Shown here one piece after another: positions 1-6,649 of a stretch of DNA of 10,435 nucleotides. Every line of letters starts with the position of its first letter. Positions within the stretch are counted from its first letter, which is position 1. The stretch comes from a bacterium. Its GTDB lineage: Bacteria > Babelota > Babeliae > Babelales > Vermiphilaceae. The translations under genes and the position numbers were made by a program. The stretch lies in the NCBI GenBank assembly GCA_021827875.1, contig JAKAUA010000005.1, positions 1-10,435 of the forward strand, written 5' to 3'. The notes under the pieces were generated by a model. That model was not told where the DNA came from and did no database searches. It saw only the letters and a program-made list of their open reading frames with translations.

Positions 1-999
1 ATTGTCGATGCCGTAGGGCTCAAGGGCCTTGGCAAAGCAGCGAGTATAACCAAAGCTAAGAGCATTATACTTATCGAACGCACTGCTCAAGCATTCAAAG
101 GCGATAAGCCATGTATACCGCTTTACGACAAATCAATAGCTAAATTAAAGGCTTTTTGGGCGCAAAAACGACTTACCACAACTGAAGCTACCATGGCAGA
201 AGCAAGTTCAAGCAATAGCAAAGTGCCGCTTAGCGCAGTTGTTAAATCAGAAGCTATGGTAGAGACTGCAGCGACATCGTCTGCAGGTCCTGGACAAACT
301 GCTGTGAAGGTAAAAGTTGATCAAATAAATTTAGCAGAGACAATAAAACAAAGTCCTTATAAACAAATTTTTTCTACACATGAAAATATTATCCCAATGG
401 TGGAAAAATATGGAATTACAAATGTTGAAGAAGCTATAGAATTACTTAAAATAAGTGAAGAAAATATTATAAAAAGATATAAGCCTTTTGAGGCAATAGA
501 GAATGTGGCCAAGGATTTACAAAAAATTAATAGTAATCCTAGATGGGAAAGTTTTAAATATGATGCCGCAAAAGGAAACACATCAACATTAGGTAGTATT
601 GAAGAGGCTATTGCTGGTATAGCATGTGAGGAACAAGCTTTGCTTAACACGCTTATCAGGTCGCCTAATACCGCAGAAGAATTTATTGAAACCTTAGGAG
701 CTACTAAAAAGCTTTGGGATGTTAAAACTATTAAATCCTATGCTATTAATGGGAAATATATTTTTAATTTAGAAGAAGCGATCAATTCTATTATAAAAGG
801 TTACCGCGGTATTGAAGATGTAATTTTTAATATAACTTATTTAACACCAACAGATTTAGAAACAATATACGCAGAGATGGCTAAACGATTAACCTCCAAT
901 GAATGGAGCAGGACTATTATAATACACGCATTTGATCCAAACAAAAGCAAGACTTCTACCGAATTGGTAAAATTTTTAAAAGGAAAACATGTCAGTTAG
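1..999 (+). CDS. 3' end of a probable polymorphic/CDI-like toxin with a candidate PD-(D/E)XK nuclease domain (5' partial)
   Basis: The frame is open from base 1, so the gene starts left of the window and 332 codons are visible. An ATG at 193 lies in this frame but has no Shine-Dalgarno and sits mid-protein, so I do not treat it as the start. Residues 1-60 (window numbering) look like the end of a helical scaffold, and about 65-105 form a Ser/Ala/Val-rich linker. The rest is mostly helical and Lys/Glu-rich. Residues 225-242 carry several Glu followed by LWDVK (D240, K242), then a helix and a hydrophobic strand (TIIII near 305). That order resembles PD-(D/E)XK nuclease toxins at the C-terminus of CdiA-type proteins. 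GC falls from 46% over bases 1-300 to about 24% over 301-480, as in exchangeable toxin tips. The overlapping small downstream gene fits an immunity gene. That the reading frame is real is near certain; the toxin call is inference from motif order and context. Confidence 0.5.
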   Translation: MVDAVGLKGLGKAASITKAKSIILIERTAQAFKGDKPCIPLYDKSIAKLKAFWAQKRLTTTEATMAEASSSNSKVPLSAVVKSEAMVETAATSSAGPGQTAVKVKVDQINLAETIKQSPYKQIFSTHENIIPMVEKYGITNVEEAIELLKISEENIIKRYKPFEAIENVAKDLQKINSNPRWESFKYDAAKGNTSTLGSIEEAIAGIACEEQALLNTLIRSPNTAEEFIETLGATKKLWDVKTIKSYAINGKYIFNLEEAINSIIKGYRGIEDVIFNITYLTPTDLETIYAEMAKRLTSNEWSRTIIIHAFDPNKSKTSTELVKFLKGKHVS

Positions 1000-1333
1000 A
1001 ATTGATTGCAATGGAAAAGAAATATTACTATGCAAAAATATTGCTTTTAGCGTCTTACATAGTAATATCTTGACAATTATACGAAAAGAAAAAATTAATG
1101 TTAGTCACAATTTATTGAACTTATTAGAAAGAACAGATCAAGACATATACGGTTCAGGAATAGGCATTGATATAGAAAAGTATATTAATGAAAAAGAAGA
1201 TGTTCTGCTATTTGCCAATCTGATTAAACAAGCTATCGTAAATGAAAAATCACAATACCACACTCTTCCAGAAGAAGCCGACTTATGGCACTTTTATGAT
1301 GAACTTATAAAGTATGCCGAAGAGCTTAAGTGA
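989..1333 (+). CDS. Candidate immunity protein for the upstream toxin
   Basis: This encodes a 114-residue soluble protein with no signal peptide or membrane segment. The start is set by AAAGGA at 979-984, four bases before the ATG. It overlaps the upstream gene by 11 bases in another frame, implying coupled translation. The N-terminus looks like a short strand pair (residues 1-16), followed by an amphipathic helix, a Gly-containing turn DIYGSGIGIDI (about 51-61), and a helical acidic C-terminal half. The pattern of IGIDIEKY, then KEDVLLFANLIKQA, then a Trp/Tyr helix ending YAEELK recalls immunity proteins paired with CdiA-type toxins, from memory only. It is as AT-rich as the toxin tip (about 23% GC at 1021-1080), which suggests the two moved together. 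It would bind and block the toxin in the cytoplasm. It could instead be an unrelated hypothetical gene. Confidence 0.5.
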   Translation: MSVRIDCNGKEILLCKNIAFSVLHSNILTIIRKEKINVSHNLLNLLERTDQDIYGSGIGIDIEKYINEKEDVLLFANLIKQAIVNEKSQYHTLPEEADLWHFYDELIKYAEELK

Positions 1334-1413
1334 ATCTATTAAGAACCAAGCTAAAAAATATTGCTACGGAACTACAAAAAGCAATTGATCTGATCTCAAC
1401 ATTAAATAGCTAA
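1330..1413 (+). CDS. Possible 27-residue small ORF after the immunity gene
   Basis: A GTG codon overlaps the preceding gene's TGA (GTGA) and opens a 27-codon frame encoding a short amphipathic helix, rich in Leu, Ile and Lys, ending in Leu-Asn-Ser. GTGA overlaps are typical of translational coupling, but there is no clear Shine-Dalgarno and the length is within chance expectation. It may be a remnant of an older cassette, or nothing. Between it and the ATPase gene at 1533 I see no convincing promoter or terminator. Confidence 0.15.
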   Translation: MNLLRTKLKNIATELQKAIDLISTLNS

Positions 1414-1532
1414 AACGAGAGCAACCGGTAAACGCATCATTGGCGGCAGAGGATTATCAATGAAATAGAAACATACAACTAAAAACTAAATCAAATAAGC
1501 ATAACTACATTTTTACAACCAAAGGACTTCGT

Positions 1533-2888
1533 ATGAAATCACACATCACAACACTGTTATACATAGTTTTATTAGCACATACAGCACAAAATATGAGCAT
1601 GGATGGCTACCTTACCACAAACAATGGCGTACCTCTTGCACCAATTGAATACATCATGCATGAAGCACAGCCTACAAAACCTTTTACATGGGCTACACCA
1701 CTTGACCCCGCAGAGGCACAAATCTCTTATGATCATGCCCCAGCCACAATACAAAATACTATCGATACTATGAGAAATTTTCGAGAGAAAAATAAAACTA
1801 TAGAACATAGAAATTACCTCTTTCACGGAGATTACGGGATAGGTAAAACAATGCTTGCACAGGCCATGGCTCAAGCTGCCAGTACCAGTGATACTACATG
1901 GCATTGTGCATTACTTCGTGTATCAAAATACACAGAGAAATATCAAAGTTCTGCCAGCGGCCACATCGTAAAAAAGATGAAGTCCATACGCGCACAAAAC
2001 CAACCTTGTGTAATTGTTCTTGATGAACTCACTCATATAACCAAAAACTATGGACAAGAGCACAATTTTAATAATGATGCTGCCACAACGGTAGCGGCAG
2101 AAATGGATACGTGTAATGAGCGAAATGATATTATTATTGTCGGCACCACCAATAATAAAAGTGATATTCCGGAAATATTAAATAGTAGATTCGGTGAACT
2201 GGGCATCATAGAAATACCAATGCCATCTTTTGATTTGCGCATGGATTTAATCAATCATCTGTTCCAAAAAGAAATTCAAAATCAAACCCTGACTGACTCG
2301 CACATCAAAATGATTGCTAAAAAGACTGAGGGTAAGGGATTACGCAAGATTGCTCTTGATTTGTATAAAAAGGTCGTTAATGAGGCCCAAACAAGACGCC
2401 GTCTAGAAAAAAAACTTGCTAAGCAACTAGGAAAAAGTGATGAAGAAATTGCAGCACTTGATCAAGATGGCGGATACACCATAACACAAGCCGACATTGA
2501 TGCTGTAATGGCAACAGGGCCATCGTGGTACCAACAAATATACGAGACCTACTGTCCATCTCGTCGTGATATAATCAAGACATTGCCTATAACATTACCG
2601 ATCACAATAGGTATAGTAGGACTAGGGGTTACTATTTGGCAATTGAAAAAAAATCAGGATAACACCAATAAACAAATGAAGTTTTCTCTTGAACAAGCAC
2701 AAAAAGCAGCTGAACAATCTGCGGCTCAATTAAAAATAGCAACAGAACAATTGAATATGCAAAAGCAAGCAAAGGCAGAGGAATGGCATTGGGGTTGGAA
2801 AGCTGCAGGTGAAGTCCTTCGTTTTGCTGCCTACACTACTGTGCAAGTAATATTGCAGAAGAACCAGAATGATAATACTAACAAATGA
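1533..2888 (+). CDS. Membrane-anchored AAA+ ATPase with C-terminal coiled coil
   Basis: This encodes 451 residues. The start follows AAAGGA at 1521-1526 with a six-base spacer. Residues 5-17 are hydrophobic (signal peptide or anchor). The AAA+ core has a Walker A motif GDYGIGKT at 99-106, a Walker B CVIVLDEL at 159-166 (D164, E165), a sensor 1 strand IIVGTTNN at 201-208, a likely arginine finger in LNSRF (R219), and a sensor 2-like GKGLRKI near 267-273. All catalytic positions are present, so it should hydrolyse ATP. After the helical lid comes a hydrophobic segment at about 350-369, then a Gln/Ala/Lys-rich coiled coil at about 371-415 and a short Trp-containing tail. The core resembles the FtsH/ATAD family of protein-remodelling ATPases, but I see no HExxH protease motif, so it is not FtsH. 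The substrate is unknown. If the leader were cleaved, the ATPase would sit outside the cytoplasm, so an anchor is more likely. It is followed after 48 bases by a same-strand gene. Confidence 0.9.
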   Translation: MKSHITTLLYIVLLAHTAQNMSMDGYLTTNNGVPLAPIEYIMHEAQPTKPFTWATPLDPAEAQISYDHAPATIQNTIDTMRNFREKNKTIEHRNYLFHGDYGIGKTMLAQAMAQAASTSDTTWHCALLRVSKYTEKYQSSASGHIVKKMKSIRAQNQPCVIVLDELTHITKNYGQEHNFNNDAATTVAAEMDTCNERNDIIIVGTTNNKSDIPEILNSRFGELGIIEIPMPSFDLRMDLINHLFQKEIQNQTLTDSHIKMIAKKTEGKGLRKIALDLYKKVVNEAQTRRRLEKKLAKQLGKSDEEIAALDQDGGYTITQADIDAVMATGPSWYQQIYETYCPSRRDIIKTLPITLPITIGIVGLGVTIWQLKKNQDNTNKQMKFSLEQAQKAAEQSAAQLKIATEQLNMQKQAKAEEWHWGWKAAGEVLRFAAYTTVQVILQKNQNDNTNK

Positions 2889-2936
2889 AAAACATGATAT
2901 ACAAAAAATAAATAAGTTTATACCGAATGTATCCAT

Positions 2937-3464
2937 ATGTTAAAGTTATTTCTCTTTTCCATACTCTTTTGCTTTATAGGCTTTATTCACTCAGATCAAT
3001 TATCTGATGCTATTCATAGCAGTGATCTTCAACAAACAACATCTTTACTATCTAGTAAAATTAACGATAAACAACTAGACAAATATATCGATATAGCCAA
3101 ACAAGTAATTAAAACAAGAAAAGAACAAATGCGCGCTCACAGAGGAGGTGATTTTCACTACTCGAAGAACACTAAGTTGTTCTTGTGTGCGGCACCCACA
3201 TTATTCCTAAGCGTATTACCGCTTATTCCTGCTATAGATTACTACGAAAAACGGAACTTATATAACAAAGCATTACCATATACGGTGGGAGTATTAAGTG
3301 GATTTGCGAGTTCCATGGTGAGCTTTATAGCATGCATTTTTAGTAGTAAAAATGATATTGCACAATACCGTCAAAACCAAGTTGCCTTATACAACAATGC
3401 AGTTCGTATCAAAGAGTTGCTCTATGATTATGAAATCGATTTATCAAATACTAGTAATTTATAA
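2937..3464 (+). CDS. Exported or membrane protein with ankyrin-like helix pair and two membrane segments (paralogue 1)
   Basis: This encodes 175 residues. A signal peptide covers about 1-19 (hydrophobic FLFSILFCFIGFI then HSD). Residues 20-42 read like half an ankyrin repeat (QLSDAIHSSDLQQTTSLL), and 44-65 form a charged amphipathic helix. Two hydrophobic segments lie at about 81-101 and 115-135. The C-terminus carries VRIKELLYDYE. The next gene encodes the same arrangement, so the two arose by tandem duplication. No clear Shine-Dalgarno precedes the ATG, but the leader begins exactly here, as in the paralogue. The mature protein would be a two-pass inner-membrane protein with a short exposed N-terminal domain. 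I do not recognise a named family and assign no function. Confidence 0.8.
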   Translation: MLKLFLFSILFCFIGFIHSDQLSDAIHSSDLQQTTSLLSSKINDKQLDKYIDIAKQVIKTRKEQMRAHRGGDFHYSKNTKLFLCAAPTLFLSVLPLIPAIDYYEKRNLYNKALPYTVGVLSGFASSMVSFIACIFSSKNDIAQYRQNQVALYNNAVRIKELLYDYEIDLSNTSNL

Positions 3465-3483
3465 CACAACATTTTCTTCGTTT

Positions 3484-3488
3484 AAGGG
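3484..3488 (+). promoter_or_regulatory. Shine-Dalgarno that fixes the start of the second paralogue
   Basis: AAGGG lies seven bases before the ATG at 3496. The same frame is open upstream to an ATG at 3352, inside the preceding gene. The 48 extra codons have no Shine-Dalgarno and would bury the signal peptide inside the protein. The site and the leader alignment with paralogue 1 both support 3496 as the start. Confidence 0.75.
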
Positions 3489-3495
3489 CATACTA

Positions 3496-4038
3496 ATGCT
3501 AAAAAAACTATCATTATTTTTGTTGTTAACTTGTATATACACTGTTCATGCGGATCAATTGTCCGAGGCCATTCGCACTAGTGATTTGCAAAGAGTGACA
3601 TCACTATTATCTGAAAAAAGTATTACTGAAAAACAGATGATTAAATATTTTGATCTTGCTGAACAAATAATTAGAACAAGACGAGAAGAAGCGCATCTTA
3701 CACAAGTTGGCAGGATTTATGAAAATTCACCAATCACAAAATATAGCCTACGCGCTTTTTTTACATTTGGTACTGGTTTAATATTTGTAATGCCTGTGGC
3801 TATGGCCATGGGAGGGTATTATTATGCCAACAAATCCTATACCAAGAGCAGCTTGTGTGCGATGACCGGACTGGCCAACCTTGGTGGCTTTTTTGCAAGT
3901 TTCATCATAGCTATGTTTTTCAAAAATCATGCCATGCAACAATACTGCAATAAATGCTTTGCTTTATATCATGACTCAGTTCGCATAAAAGAACTACTTT
4001 ATGATTATGAACTCAGTTTATCTGATAACAAAGAGTAA
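3496..4038 (+). CDS. Exported or membrane protein with ankyrin-like helix pair and two membrane segments (paralogue 2)
   Basis: This encodes 180 residues. The start is chosen at 3496, not the longer open frame from 3352, because AAGGG at 3484-3488 is well placed and the leader then aligns with paralogue 1. The signal peptide is residues 1-19 with likely cleavage after VHA. The mature N-terminus (DQLSEAIRTSDLQRVTSLL) matches its neighbour closely. An amphipathic helix with RTRREE follows at about 58-66. Hydrophobic segments lie at about 88-109 and 121-142. The C-terminus has VRIKELLYDYELSLS, nearly identical to paralogue 1. The ends are conserved while the loops and membrane segments have diverged, so the two faces probably matter most. 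The gene sits 31 bases after paralogue 1 and is probably co-transcribed with it. The function is not recognised. Confidence 0.85.
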   Translation: MLKKLSLFLLLTCIYTVHADQLSEAIRTSDLQRVTSLLSEKSITEKQMIKYFDLAEQIIRTRREEAHLTQVGRIYENSPITKYSLRAFFTFGTGLIFVMPVAMAMGGYYYANKSYTKSSLCAMTGLANLGGFFASFIIAMFFKNHAMQQYCNKCFALYHDSVRIKELLYDYELSLSDNKE

Positions 4039-4053
4039 TTAGTCATTTTTACT

Positions 4054-4128
4054 ACCGCACTGCAACTAAGCCTAGCTTTTTAGTAATTTAAAGCTAAACT
4101 TAGCTCTTTATTACCCAAATTCTGCGGT
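4054..4128. repeat. Nested inverted repeat, possible transcription terminator
   Basis: An inner stem pairs 4066-4079 (CTAAGCCTAGCTTT) with 4090-4103 (AAAGCTAAACTTAG). That is 14 bases per arm with two mismatches and a 10-base loop, followed by a loosely T-rich CTCTTTATTA. An outer pair, ACCGCA (4054-4059) and TGCGGT (4123-4128), encloses it. It lies 15 bases after the second paralogue's stop, where a terminator would be expected. The lack of a clean T run keeps the call tentative. Confidence 0.45.
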
Positions 4129-4232
4129 TACCGTCATATTTTTACAAGAGTCATGAATTATATATACTCTTCCATGAGCATTTTTAAAGAATAGTTATGA
4201 ATAAAACTATATAATCATATGAAAGGAAACTA

Positions 4233-4571
4233 ATGACAAAAATACGATATATTATGATGATGATTACTTTGAGCATTATAATGTCGATGACAACTATGAT
4301 GGAAGCTGCTGCTGGCTTAGGCTCTATTACCAATCAAGAACAATCCGCTCTCGAAAATAAACAGCGAAATACATCGCGTAAACGCATGATTGCTGTACTA
4401 GGATTATTGTTGATTGGCGTAGGAAACGCCCTTTTATTTAGTGAGGTTACTATACCATCGAGCACACTATCACGGCCACTATTCCCTACTATAACTTTTT
4501 GGATAAATCCCTATACACCGCCAATTATTCCCATCACACCAACATATACCTATACACCACTCTATTTTTAA
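4233..4571 (+). CDS. Small membrane protein with Pro/Thr/Tyr-rich tail
   Basis: This encodes 112 residues. AAAGGA at 4222-4227 sits five bases before the ATG. A Met/Ile-rich leader spans about 1-25, ending in EAAAG. A short polar stretch ends in a basic cluster (RNTSRKR, 45-51), followed by a membrane segment at about 52-69. The last 41 residues contain nine prolines together with many Thr and Tyr (for example PITPTYTYTPLYF), and the protein ends in Phe. This suggests a single- or double-pass envelope protein with an extended exposed tail. A TATAAT at 4210-4215 lies just upstream, but a transcript starting from it would begin at the Shine-Dalgarno, so I do not count it as a promoter. The family is not recognised. 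The frame is supported by the well-placed ribosome site and leader. Confidence 0.65.
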   Translation: MTKIRYIMMMITLSIIMSMTTMMEAAAGLGSITNQEQSALENKQRNTSRKRMIAVLGLLLIGVGNALLFSEVTIPSSTLSRPLFPTITFWINPYTPPIIPITPTYTYTPLYF

Positions 4572-4579
4572 AATAAATG

Positions 4580-4610
4580 GGGTCCTTGCTTTTCAACAGC
4601 AGGCGCCCCC
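4580..4610 (+). terminator. Candidate terminator hairpin
   Basis: GGGGTCCTTGCT (4580-4591) can pair with AGCAGGCGCCCC (4599-4610) around a seven-base loop. Two positions are unpaired and one is a G-T pair. It begins nine bases after the stop of the 112-residue gene. The trailing sequence CTTCTCATTA has few T, so termination may be weak or factor-assisted. Confidence 0.45.
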
Positions 4611-4682
4611 TTCTCATTAAAAAGCTCATTGTACATCACCAGCGCATCATGATAAGCTTTTCAAAAAAGAAAGGAAATTATC

Positions 4683-6527
4683 ATGATGAAGATAAAAAAG
4701 CTTGTCGCTTATATGCTATGCACGTTCTTTGTGCAACAGACTATCGCAGCTCCCATCATCACACGCTCACAGTCTCTTGACCTACCACGCTTTATGGTCG
4801 GCTGGACAAATCAAACATTTTTACCGGAAAACAAAGGGCGTTATGGTGCATTTGCCGTTATCCCGCAATATAACCATTCAATTTTTAATCATGCGATTGC
4901 CACAGAACTCTTTGGCGAAGATTCTATTAGTAGGTGTGATGAGATAACCATTGGCATTTCGGGCAGCCAAGTCGGAGGCCGCAAGGCAAAAGATTGGCTT
5001 GCTGATTATTTTGGATTACCAACTGATTATCAGAGCACTGTATCTTTAAAACCTAAATTTAGCTCTTTCATTTTTGATATCGACTTTTATTTAGATTTTG
5101 ACTGTATTTGTTCCAATCTATTTTTATGGTTACGTCTACCGATTGTACATTCGCGTACTGCATTACAATGTACTGAATGCATCATTAATCCCGGTGTTAA
5201 TTCTTATGCAGCTGGCTATTTTGCACCGGTAGAAGTGCCGCGTTCTTCATTGCTTCCTAATTTTCAACATTTTATTGGCCACGAACAAGTGCCAATGCTT
5301 GATGCTACTGACAGCGTTGTATTCGAACCTTTAGTAAAAGGTAGATTTGCGCTGCCGGTAAATCAAACTATTAACACCACCAAACTCAGTGATTTATATC
5401 TTACCTTCGGATGGACCCCGCTATTGCGCGAACGCGGCCATCTTGGCTTTGGCGCAGTAATAGTCGCACCCACCGGCTCACACATAAAAAATGATTTTGT
5501 TTTTGAACCGGTTGTTGGTAATGGACACCACTGGGAGCTAGGCGCCTACTTTACCTCACGCTATGGCTTGTGGGAAGGCTGCGATGGTTACCACGCCCTC
5601 ATCTTCTCGTGCGATGCGATTGTTAATCACATGTTTAAGGCGGGAGAATACCGCACGCTTGATTTAAAAAATGGCGCATCAAGTAGATATATGCTTGCAG
5701 AAAAAGTTACCGGTCCTGTTGGTCCTTTTTTATTTGGCACCGGCTCCGATGTCAGCAGCGGCCCAACGGCGGCAAGTATTCAACCATCAGCGCAATTTCA
5801 AAATGTATACACATCGGTAGCCAACTTAACTAGTACCGAGGTACAAGTGAGCCATGACATTCAGGCCGAAGTTACTGCCATGTTTACCTATGCTACGCAG
5901 CATAATAGCATTGCAATAGATGTTGGGTATGATTTTTGGATACGCACCAAAGATAAAATTAAATCATGCAAAGGCACTATGCTTGGCAGCAGTGATTGGG
6001 CACTCAAAGGAGATGCCTATACCTATGGATTTGGCGCCAGTAATGCAACTATAGGCGCAAATGCGGTGATACCATTATCTGCAACAGAGAGTAGCGCAAC
6101 TATACATGCCGGCACCAATACGCCAATTGGCACCGCTTTTTCATCATTACCCGGCAATAATCAAACACAAAATCCTAACGTGGATAATCCACAATTTGGC
6201 GTTACTTCAAATGTTATTGCCGATACTACTGATTATATAGTGCTCGCTCCGGGTCTAACCGCAACTGCAGCAAATCAACAGCGTATATCATTACCACCGA
6301 TATTATTATCTGACAATGATCTTGATTGGGATAGAGAGAAACAACAAGCACTGAGCCATAAATTTTTTATCCACGGCAGCTACACCTGGCCAGAGTCATG
6401 CGGCTATTGGAGCCCATATGTCGGCTTTGGTACCTTTGCAGAATTTGCTTTTTCCGGTACTAAAAAACAGAAAAATCATGCATTGTCTCAAGCCGGTATA
6501 TGGATGAAAACAGGATTATCTTTCTAG
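4683..6527 (+). CDS. Outer-membrane beta-barrel-like protein, Dependentiae-type paralogue 1
   Basis: This encodes 614 residues. AAGGA at 4671-4675 precedes the ATG by seven bases; the next codon is also ATG (4686) and could serve. The signal peptide is about 1-23 (basic start, hydrophobic core, cleavage near IAA). The mature protein alternates polar and aromatic or hydrophobic residues like barrel strands and ends in GIWMKTGLSF, a C-terminal Phe strand of the kind recognised by the BAM insertase. Landmarks shared with the next gene are RSQS (28-31), VGW (39-41), LADYFGL (106-112), FEPVVGNGHHWE (274-285), SRYMLAEK (334-341), DVGYDFWIR (413-421) and GFGTFAEF near the end. A Gly/Ser/Thr/Asn-rich insert over roughly 440-550 explains much of the extra length and may be a surface loop. 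The substrate or host ligand is unknown. I recall the family as expanded in Dependentiae genomes. Confidence 0.85.
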   Translation: MMKIKKLVAYMLCTFFVQQTIAAPIITRSQSLDLPRFMVGWTNQTFLPENKGRYGAFAVIPQYNHSIFNHAIATELFGEDSISRCDEITIGISGSQVGGRKAKDWLADYFGLPTDYQSTVSLKPKFSSFIFDIDFYLDFDCICSNLFLWLRLPIVHSRTALQCTECIINPGVNSYAAGYFAPVEVPRSSLLPNFQHFIGHEQVPMLDATDSVVFEPLVKGRFALPVNQTINTTKLSDLYLTFGWTPLLRERGHLGFGAVIVAPTGSHIKNDFVFEPVVGNGHHWELGAYFTSRYGLWEGCDGYHALIFSCDAIVNHMFKAGEYRTLDLKNGASSRYMLAEKVTGPVGPFLFGTGSDVSSGPTAASIQPSAQFQNVYTSVANLTSTEVQVSHDIQAEVTAMFTYATQHNSIAIDVGYDFWIRTKDKIKSCKGTMLGSSDWALKGDAYTYGFGASNATIGANAVIPLSATESSATIHAGTNTPIGTAFSSLPGNNQTQNPNVDNPQFGVTSNVIADTTDYIVLAPGLTATAANQQRISLPPILLSDNDLDWDREKQQALSHKFFIHGSYTWPESCGYWSPYVGFGTFAEFAFSGTKKQKNHALSQAGIWMKTGLSF

Positions 6528-6528
6528 G

Positions 6529-6542
6529 CTTTGCATGCAAAG
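6529..6542. repeat. Perfect 14-base palindrome
   Basis: CTTTGCATGCAAAG is a perfect palindrome beginning one base after the stop of the first barrel gene. With no spacer it would make a poor RNA hairpin (at most five pairs around a four-base loop), so a symmetric protein-binding site is as likely as a terminator. A second inverted repeat, TTGCT-TT-AGCAA, lies at 6584-6595 in the same gap. Confidence 0.4.
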
Positions 6543-6615
6543 TGGATTTGAGCGGTGTGACTGAGCACATTACCGAATAATTGTTGCTTTAGCAATGCAT
6601 AGGATAGTAAGCTCA

Positions 6616-6624
6616 TGGTATAAT
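6616..6624 (+). promoter_or_regulatory. Extended -10 promoter for the second barrel gene
   Basis: TGGTATAAT is an exact extended -10 element (TGn followed by TATAAT at 6619-6624). At normal spacing the -35 region (TGCATA, 6596-6601) matches only three of six consensus bases, as is common for extended -10 promoters. Transcription would begin near 6631, giving a leader of about 19 bases that contains the AGGGGG ribosome site at 6638-6643. This implies the second barrel gene and the WD40 gene can be transcribed independently of the first barrel gene. Confidence 0.6.
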
Positions 6625-6649
6625 TCGAGCAAAAATTAGGGGGAAAATC

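Noticed and set aside
193..195. ATG at 193 as the true start of the first gene
   Set aside because: The frame is open without a stop to base 1 with coding-like content, and no ribosome site precedes this ATG.
1533..2888. FtsH identity for the AAA+ protein
   Set aside because: No HExxH zinc-protease motif follows the ATPase core, and the C-terminal part is a membrane segment plus coiled coil.
3352..3495. Upstream extension of the second paralogue's frame to an ATG at 3352
   Set aside because: It overlaps the preceding gene by over 100 bases, has no ribosome site, and would bury a good signal peptide that aligns with the neighbour's N-terminus.
4210..4215. TATAAT upstream of the 112-residue gene as a promoter
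   Set aside because: A start site seven bases later would fall on the Shine-Dalgarno itself, no -35 is visible, and such hexamers are frequent in this AT-rich gap.
4577..4947. Two short plus-strand frames (4577-4780 and 4702-4947) around the start of the first barrel gene
   Set aside because: They run through the hairpin or overlap the barrel gene in other frames, have no leader or recognisable composition, and the barrel gene has a better start and ribosome site.
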